From positions 3,162,001 through 3,226,000 of the forward strand of contig NZ_CP150227.1 of assembly GCF_037971845.1 (NCBI RefSeq): a DNA stretch of 64,000 nt, written 5' to 3'. The translations under genes and the position numbers were made by a program. This document shows, piece by piece, positions 62,759 to 64,000 of this stretch. The notes beneath the pieces were generated by a model that was not told the DNA's origin, made no database searches, and was given only the letters and a program-made list of their open reading frames with translations. The DNA comes from Paenibacillus sp. FSL R5-0766. Lineage in GTDB: Bacteria; Bacillota; Bacilli; Paenibacillales; Paenibacillaceae. Each line of letters opens with the position of its first letter. The first letter of the stretch is position 1.

Positions 62759-64000
62759 ATGATTCGTCGTTTTTTTTCGTATTATCGTCCCTATAAAAAA
62801 CTGTTTTTGATTGATTTTGGATGCGCTGTACTCGCAGGTCTTCTGGAGTTGGCTTTCCCCCTTGCTGTCAGCAAATTCATTAATGAGTTGTTGCCAGGTC
62901 AGGATTGGCCTCTCATTATGCTTGCCTGTATTGTGTTGTTATCCATCTATGCACTTAATACGGTATTGAACTATGTAGTTACATACTGGGGACATATGCT
63001 GGGCATTAACATTGAGACCAACATGCGTGAGAAGATGTTCGCTCACTTGCAGAAGCTGTCCTTCCGGTTCTTTGATAATCGTAAAACAGGCCACTTAATT
63101 GGTCATCTTACGAATGATCTGAATGACATCGGAGAGGTCGCTCACCATGGACCTGAGGATGTATTCATCGCAGTAATGACATTAATCGGTTCGTTCTGGC
63201 TGATGGCTAACATTAATCTGGAGCTTGCGCTGCTTACCTTTATCATTATCCCAATCATGGCTTGGGTCATTATCGTATTTGGTGGCCGGATGACAAAGAC
63301 CTATCGGCGACTTTTCGGAGACGTAGGCAATTTCAATGCGCGCATTGAAGATAACGTTGGTGGTATGCGTGTGGTGCAATCGTTCGCTAACGAAGAACAT
63401 GAGAAAGAACTTTTCGCCGTGGACAATGCGAATTTCCGTAAAACCAAACTGCTTGCCTACAAAACGATGGCAAAAAGTATCTCGGTCAGTTATATGATGA
63501 TGCGACTGGTTACGGTGTTTGTCATGATCAGCGGGGCCTGGTTTTATATCGATGGCAGGATCAATATGGGTGACTTTATGGCCTTCCTGCTACTGTCCAA
63601 TATCTTCTTCCGCCCGATTGAGAAAATCAATGCCGTCATAGAAAGTTATCCAAAGGGCATCGCTGGTTTCAAGCGGTATCTGGAGATCATTGATACAGAA
63701 CCTGAGATTGCGGATAGCAAAAACGCCGTTGAATTCGAAAGTGTTAAGGGTGATATTCGCTTCGAGAACGTCTCGTTCGGATATGAATCCAGTCGGCGTA
63801 TTCTGAATGATATCAGTCTGTCCGTTCGACCAGGCGAAACCGTTGCTTTTGTTGGTCCTTCGGGTGCAGGCAAGACAACCATCTGTAGCCTGCTCCCACG
63901 ATTCTATGAGGTAGAAGAGGGACGAATCACTGTAGATGGCGTCGACATTCGTAACGTGAAGCTTCAATCCTTGCGCAAGCATATCGGAATCGTTCAGCAG
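62759..64000 (+). CDS. ABC exporter, fused membrane and ATPase domains (partial, cut by window end)
   Basis: The frame is open from ATG 62759 to the last base; 414 residues are visible. The N-terminal transmembrane domain (about 1-310) starts MIRRFFSYYRPYKKLFLID and includes SFRFFDNRKTGHLIGHLTNDLNDI and NARIEDNVGGMRVVQSFANE, hallmarks of type IV (MsbA/Sav1866-like) exporters. The ATPase domain begins IRFENVSFGYESSRRILNDISL, with Walker A VGPSGAGKTTI and the Q loop at the end (IGIVQQ). Signature, Walker B and stop lie beyond the window. It resembles YfiB/YfiC- or BmrA-type multidrug half-transporters. It is coupled to the small charged protein upstream and under the GTATAC-regulated promoter. 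Confidence 0.93.
   Translation, partial: MIRRFFSYYRPYKKLFLIDFGCAVLAGLLELAFPLAVSKFINELLPGQDWPLIMLACIVLLSIYALNTVLNYVVTYWGHMLGINIETNMREKMFAHLQKLSFRFFDNRKTGHLIGHLTNDLNDIGEVAHHGPEDVFIAVMTLIGSFWLMANINLELALLTFIIIPIMAWVIIVFGGRMTKTYRRLFGDVGNFNARIEDNVGGMRVVQSFANEEHEKELFAVDNANFRKTKLLAYKTMAKSISVSYMMMRLVTVFVMISGAWFYIDGRINMGDFMAFLLLSNIFFRPIEKINAVIESYPKGIAGFKRYLEIIDTEPEIADSKNAVEFESVKGDIRFENVSFGYESSRRILNDISLSVRPGETVAFVGPSGAGKTTICSLLPRFYEVEEGRITVDGVDIRNVKLQSLRKHIGIVQQ

Overview
The window looks like a stretch of chromosome from a Gram-positive, spore-forming Bacillota species, most likely Paenibacillus. This is an inference from several signs: moderate G+C, strong AGGAGG-type ribosome binding sites with many TTG/GTG starts, many AraC-type regulators beside glycoside hydrolases, sugar ABC systems without their own ATPase, and a BclB-type collagen-like spore-surface protein. 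No rRNA, tRNA, CRISPR array, insertion sequence or prophage was seen.

Layout. 1-5.6 kb: the end of a CgeB-like glycosyltransferase, a WbsX/GH99-like protein, an AraC regulator divergent from a GH29 alpha-L-fucosidase, and a collagen-like exosporium-type gene whose N-terminus is out of frame across an A8 run. 6.1-11.5 kb: a possible short leader ORF and a giant secreted subtilase (1748 aa). 11.8-20.6 kb: an alpha-mannoside utilisation locus (GntR/LacI hybrid regulator, GH125, lipoprotein binding protein, two permeases, GH38). 20.9-23.0 kb: an AT-rich TetR plus MFS efflux pair. 23.3-26.6 kb: two Gfo/Idh/MocA oxidoreductases around an AraC gene, with a 193-bp palindromic element between the first two genes.

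26.8-36.5 kb: a VanZ-domain protein, then a compact operon: FadR-type regulator, M20 amidohydrolase, peptide-type binding protein, two permeases, S9 peptidase and an unknown 157-aa protein. It probably imports and hydrolyses N-acylated amino acids or peptides. 36.6-40.5 kb: small genes (Gls24, GNAT, Qnr-like pentapeptide protein, a membrane protein, a decayed ABC-F gene, TetR). 40.9-47.2 kb: GT2, class III aminotransferase, zinc dehydrogenase, MFS, DUF1349 and HAD phosphatase, all on one strand, which may form a sugar-modifying pathway. 47.2-49.7 kb: AraC divergent from a DadA-like oxidase.

49.9-53.6 kb: a P450, an LmrB-type exporter and its divergent TetR with palindromic operators. 54.2-62.1 kb: a two-component system followed by two tandem paralogous membrane-anchored hydrolases with duplicated promoters, a PAF-acetylhydrolase-like protein and a beta-lactamase-family hydrolase. 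62.3-64 kb: a promoter overlaid by four GTATAC sites, driving a small charged protein and an ABC exporter cut by the window end.

The strongest unexplained signals are the A_AAA_AAC slip site in the collagen-like gene, the matched 11-bp repeats in front of the paralogous hydrolases, the GTATAC operator pair, the palindromic intergenic element, and the GT2/aminotransferase/dehydrogenase cluster.
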